From Proteles cristata cristata (Eukaryota > Chordata > Mammalia > Carnivora > Hyaenidae), in contig JAESUZ010000432.1 in NCBI GenBank assembly GCA_017311185.1, positions 930,001 to 994,000 of the forward strand: 64,000 nucleotides of DNA, written 5' to 3'. The translations under genes and the position numbers were made by a program. A model generated the notes under the pieces. It saw only the letters and a program-made list of their open reading frames with translations. It was not told the origin of the DNA and made no database searches. Below, piece after piece: positions 60,100 through 64,000 of the stretch (positions are counted from its first letter, which is position 1; every line of letters begins with the position of its first letter).

Positions 60100-60415
60100 T
60101 GCTGAGTTTATGTTTATGAGGTGACTTTTGGAAATCCCCTATATGTGGGGGAGCTGGTTGCCAGGGGAACCAACTTGATTAGAGGGTTGAAACTTTCAGT
60201 TCCACCCTTTGATCTCTGGGGCAGGGAGAGGGACTAGAAGTTGTGTGTGACATCTGAAGTTGAGGGGACAAGCAGTCTTGTGGGACAGGGCCCTTAACCG
60301 GTAGGATCTGACACCGTTTATAAGAAGATAGTTTCAGAAATGACCTGAATTGTAGGACACTCAGCTGGTGTCAGAGAATTGTTTGTTGGTATGGGGAAAA
60401 TACCCACACCTTGGA
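60100..60415 (+). mobile_element. Old interspersed repeat, copy 2 of an inverted pair
   Basis: Plus-sense text GTTGCCAGGGGAACCAACTT, GCAGTCTTGTGGGACAGGGC, then GTAGGACACTCAGCTGGTGT, the counterpart of copy 1. Diverged and non-coding. Confidence 0.6.
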
Positions 60416-60489
60416 CTTGGTACAAATCTTAAAGAATCTTTCTAATCCTGAAATTGATAATAGTTTTAAATATTTACAAATAATTCTTT

Positions 60490-60702
60490 TTTAATTAAAA
60501 AAACGTTTTTAATGTTTTGAGAGAGAGAGAGAGAGAGAGAAAGGGTGCAAGCAGGGGAGGGCCAGAGAGAGAGGGAGACACAGACAGTGAAGCAGGTTCC
60601 AGGCTCTGAGCTGTCAGCACAGAGCCTGATGCAGGACTTGAACTCAGATAATGGCCTGAGCAGAAGTCAGATGCTTAACCTAGTGAGCCACCCATGCGCC
60701 CC
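60490..60702 (-). mobile_element. Felid SINE
   Basis: Reverse copy with an expanded (GA)n run at about 60,519-60,540 and end CCACCCATGCGCCCC. TACAAATAATTCTT duplications at 60,476-60,489 and 60,703-60,716. Confidence 0.94.
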
Positions 60703-60716
60703 TACAAATAATTCTT

Positions 60717-61026
60717 GATCTTATGTCATATTCAGGATTCATGTTGCCTTTTTGGTTTGTATCTTTGCATGCCAGTTGAAAACATCTACTTGGAAATTTT
60801 TAAAAATTTAGAACGTCATGGCTAAACATGTATTCAAATAAATGGATTTTCCAACTCAGTAGACAGCATCAGCAATTCACCCAACAGGGGACACAGGGAA
60901 AAAGAGGGAATCACAGGAAAGAGTTCATCCAGTGAAAGGAGAGTGAAAGGTGTCTCATTGCTGTCTCCTGCAGTGCTCTCTGGAATATCAGTTGCTCTGT
61001 TCAGTCTAGGCATTTCTATTTGCTTA
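60717..61026. other. Non-coding DNA
   Basis: Contains the right part of the direct repeat with 59,430-59,510. No gene recognised. Confidence 0.4.
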
Positions 61027-61231
<205 letters not shown>

Positions 61232-61232
<1 letters not shown>

Positions 61233-61396
61233 AACATTTGTTTTTGAGACAGAGAGAGACAGAATGTGAGTGGGGGAGGGGCAGAGAGAGAGAGGAAGAC
61301 AGAGAATCTGAAGCAGGCTCCAGGCTCTGAGCTGTCAGCACAGAGCCCAACACGAGGCTCAAACTCACGAATCGCGAATCGCGAGATCATGATCTG
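61232..61396 (-). mobile_element. 5'-truncated felid SINE
   Basis: Body CAGGCTCCAGGCTCTGAGCT through GCGAGATCATGATCTG. The tRNA-like head is absent. GAATCGC is repeated at about 61,368-61,381. Confidence 0.93.
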
Positions 61397-62939
61397 TTTG
61401 TCAAAGAGACACTCTTTCTCCAGATGGAGAGGAGATGGAATAATTTAATTGATGACAGTCTGGCACCACCGAAGGCACTGGCACCTGTCTGAGGATTAGT
61501 TTTCAAGACCCCGCTCAGCACCATTCCCTGTGGGACTTCTAGTAAGTCATTCGCCCTCTCGGGGCCTCACTTTCCCATCTCAAAGCTCACATTTAATTTT
61601 AACATTCTCTTTGGCTAGGTTATACAACAAGGATTCCTAGTTTTTGTTCTTAATATTAAATAGGGTATTTCTAGAATTCACTTTATTGGGAGACTCCAAC
61701 ATAATATGTAGATGATACTATCATGACTTGCAGTAGTTAAAGGAATGCTTTTAGAAAGAGTTAAATGAGTGAAACTCAATCATCCATCAGACACCTTTTC
61801 TTCTCTTCAACCTTATACTTTTTCTTAAAATCTTAAAATCTTATTTGCTCCCACGAATATATTTTGCAACTAAATTTTTTCCACATAAGGTCACTCAGTA
61901 TACTAACTTTATTAGCAAATTAATTTGATACAATATTAATATTCTACACCTATTAAAATTTTTATTGCCAATAATTTCAAAGACAGTTTTAATTAATAAG
62001 CATTTAATATTTAGCATTATGATACCCATATTTGAATTGCAATTTCTCCTTGCTCAAATTACATTTCAGTCCCCATCAATACTGTCTTAAAGCACTCCAA
62101 GTTTCATGTTATGGTGCATAAATGACAGTAGATTCAGCATGGGGCATGTTCAGATTCGAGTGTATAGGAGTCAGTGCACTTGGATGGTACTGATCATTCT
62201 TGGAGCTCGTTACTGTTAGTGGATTCTTACTGTCATCCCTGTTTCACCGACTCAGAACCTGGGGTTTATGCACCATTACTAACCAGGACCCTAGCCTTCT
62301 TTGTGGCTAGTGTTCTCCAGTTTGAGGTCTCTGATAAGTTATTGCTTATTTAGAAGTAAGCAGTTATTGCTATTTAGAATTAAGGGGCGTTGGAAAACTC
62401 TCCTGATACTTAAAGGACTTCTTACAAAGGCGAGAAGAGCTTCTGCCCAGGGAGCTAAACTACCCAAAGTGCTAACAGGGAGGTACTATGCACCTTCAAA
62501 GTCTCCGCAGCTGTTAGCACCTATATGTGAGCCATCTTTGGTCTTTGATCCTTGTCTTGGTAAATATTTTCATGGTGGGAACAGCCATATTCCACATGAC
62601 TCCTGATCCCATGCAGTTTCTCCGCCCACTGAGAGCTACCAAGACAACGCAAGTAGCAGCTTAGCATTTCATTTTCATATTCTGCTTGAGTGAGCTATGT
62701 AATGTACAACTTTGCAGCTTTTCTCTGAACTCCATGTTCAAGTTTGTTTGCTTATTTATTTTGTAATGTTTATTTATTTACTTAATGTGCAAGGACCGCA
62801 GGATACGTCAGTCAAATGTAAGACTTTCAGGTATTTCCATGGAGTCACGTTATTTTTATAAATTGGAAGTTTAAAGTCTACTCCTCTGTTTTCCACTTTT
62901 CCATTCCAATTAGCTCATTTAAAGTGTCAAATCCTCCTA
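61397..62939. other. Non-coding unique DNA
   Basis: AT-rich. The frame at 62,301-62,606 shows no known domain or clear splice sites. No named repeat recognised. Confidence 0.4.
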
Positions 62940-63260
62940 AACTTTTGCACAGTGAAGGAAACCATCAACAAAACAAAAAAGCAACCTACTGACTAGGAGA
63001 AGATATTTGCAAATGATGTATCTGATAAGAGGTTAACATCCAAAACATAAAAATAACTTATACAATTCAACAACAACAAAAAAATCCAAACCATTCAATT
63101 AAAAAATTGGCAGAACACCTGAATAGAAATTTTCCCAAAGAAGACGTACAGATGGCCAACAGACATAAATAGGTGTTCAGCATCACTCATCATCAGAAAT
63201 GCAAATAAAACCACAATGAGATAGCACCTTATACCTGCCAGAATGGCTAAAATCAAGAAG
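62940..63260 (+). mobile_element. LINE-1 ORF2 fragment (plus)
   Basis: L1 text such as GCACAGTGAAGGAAACCATC, AGAAGATATTTGCAAATGAT and GATGGCCAACAGACA. Truncated at both ends: the 3' UTR and tail are missing. Confidence 0.88.
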
Positions 63261-63523
63261 ATGAAGAAGAGCAGACATCTGTCCTTCCACCATGATAATT
63301 TCTGGGAGGAAAAAAAGTCCTAAACTGGACTGACACAGAGATTGATAAAACATTTTTACCTTGTGCTGTACCTGGGTTCCTGCATGTAGGCAGTTGGCCG
63401 GACGTGGATTGTCATCTGTGGAAATCTCATAACATCTAGCTCTCATCAAGTATGTATATTTTTTTCCAATTTGTAGATGAAGATTTACTTGAAGATACTT
63501 ACTTAAAATTAAATAGAAAGTTG
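63261..63523. other. Non-coding DNA
   Basis: Unique sequence with no gene recognised. Confidence 0.4.
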
Positions 63524-63525
63524 GT

Positions 63526-63711
63526 GTGGTGCCTGAGTGGCTGAGTTGGTTGAGCGTCCAACTTTTAGTGTTGGTTCAGATCATGATCTCACAGTTTGTG
63601 AGTTTGAGCCCCAAGTCTAGCTCTGTGCTGACAGCATGGATTCTCTCTCTCCCTCTCTCTGTACCTCTCCTGTTCACTCATTTCCTCTCAAAATAAATGG
63701 ATAAACATTAA
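63526..63711 (+). mobile_element. Old felid SINE with long target duplication
   Basis: Diverged copy (TGGTGCCTGAGTGGCTGAGT head, TTTGTGAGTTTGAGCCCC body, AAATGGATAAACATTA end). AAATTAAATAGAAAGTT duplications lie at about 63,507-63,523 and 63,715-63,731. Confidence 0.94.
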
Positions 63712-63731
63712 ACAAAATTAAATAGAAAGTT

Positions 63732-64000
63732 ACAGTAGAACTTGTGGACTAGAAAATATTTTTCTATCTCAGTGTTTTCTTAAGCTCCAGACTCATATAT
63801 CCAACTGTTTATTAAAGGAAAATAAATTGTTTTTTCCAAACGGACTTTTCTTTATGTGCAATATATATACATAGTCTTGCCTCAGTCGCCCTTCTGTTTA
63901 TTAACTCATTGTATAATCAGTGCCCACTACAAACTAGAATCGACTTTTACTAAAAGGAACTGATCCCAATAGTAAGTGTTCAAGTCATTTGGATTCCTTT
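63732..64000. other. Non-coding DNA to the window end
   Basis: AT-rich, with no feature recognised. Confidence 0.4.

Overview
This window reads as nuclear DNA of a carnivore, most likely a cat (Felidae). The main evidence is about 27 copies of a tRNA-derived SINE whose head begins GGGGCGCCTGGGTGGC and carries RNA polymerase III box A and box B-like motifs. Its body (GGTTCGAGCCCCGCGTCGGG, then a gap, CTCTGTGCTGAC) matches the felid form of the CAN/SINEC family as I know it. The rest is AT-rich DNA with many LINE-1 pieces and no bacterial-style gene packing. I found no intact protein-coding gene. Long reading frames here are either GC-rich chance frames, microsatellite frames or transposon remains.

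Layout. Positions 1-9,100 are AT-rich, mostly unique DNA with MIR/L2 relics and two SINEs. About 9,140-10,560 is a strong CpG island with GC boxes, an NRF-1-like site and a credible minus-strand first-exon splice donor at 9,569/9,568. It is best read as the promoter and first exon of a gene running leftward, so the left 9 kb would be its first intron. I could not identify the gene. Positions 10,560-14,400 hold mostly unique DNA with a MER5-type relic and an 82-bp near-perfect palindrome.

Positions 14,400-20,950 are a minus-strand L1 split by a retrocopy of ribosomal protein L15 mRNA (a broken processed pseudogene), itself hit by three SINEs. A Tigger-like DNA transposon relic lies at 21,181-22,431. 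From 23,600 to 42,550 the window is dominated by L1 pieces (at 23.6, 27.4-32.3, 36.2-39.6 and 41.4-42.5 kb) with SINEs, plus an LTR-like stretch near 33.1-33.6 kb. Positions 42.5-53 kb are more unique, with L2, MIR, MER5 and SINE copies. Positions 53.2-54.8 and 56.2-58.7 kb are L1, and 59.4-60.8 kb holds an inverted pair of repeat copies flanked by a diverged direct repeat. A CT-rich microsatellite grown from a SINE tail lies at 61.0-61.2 kb, and an L1 fragment and a SINE close the window.

The only likely functional element is the CpG-island promoter. Everything else is a record of retrotransposition: nested insertions with readable target-site duplications allow the order of events to be worked out. 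I see no CRISPR array, operon, defence system or other undescribed molecular system. Names for old repeats come from memory of consensus sequences, and boundaries not fixed by target-site duplications are approximate.
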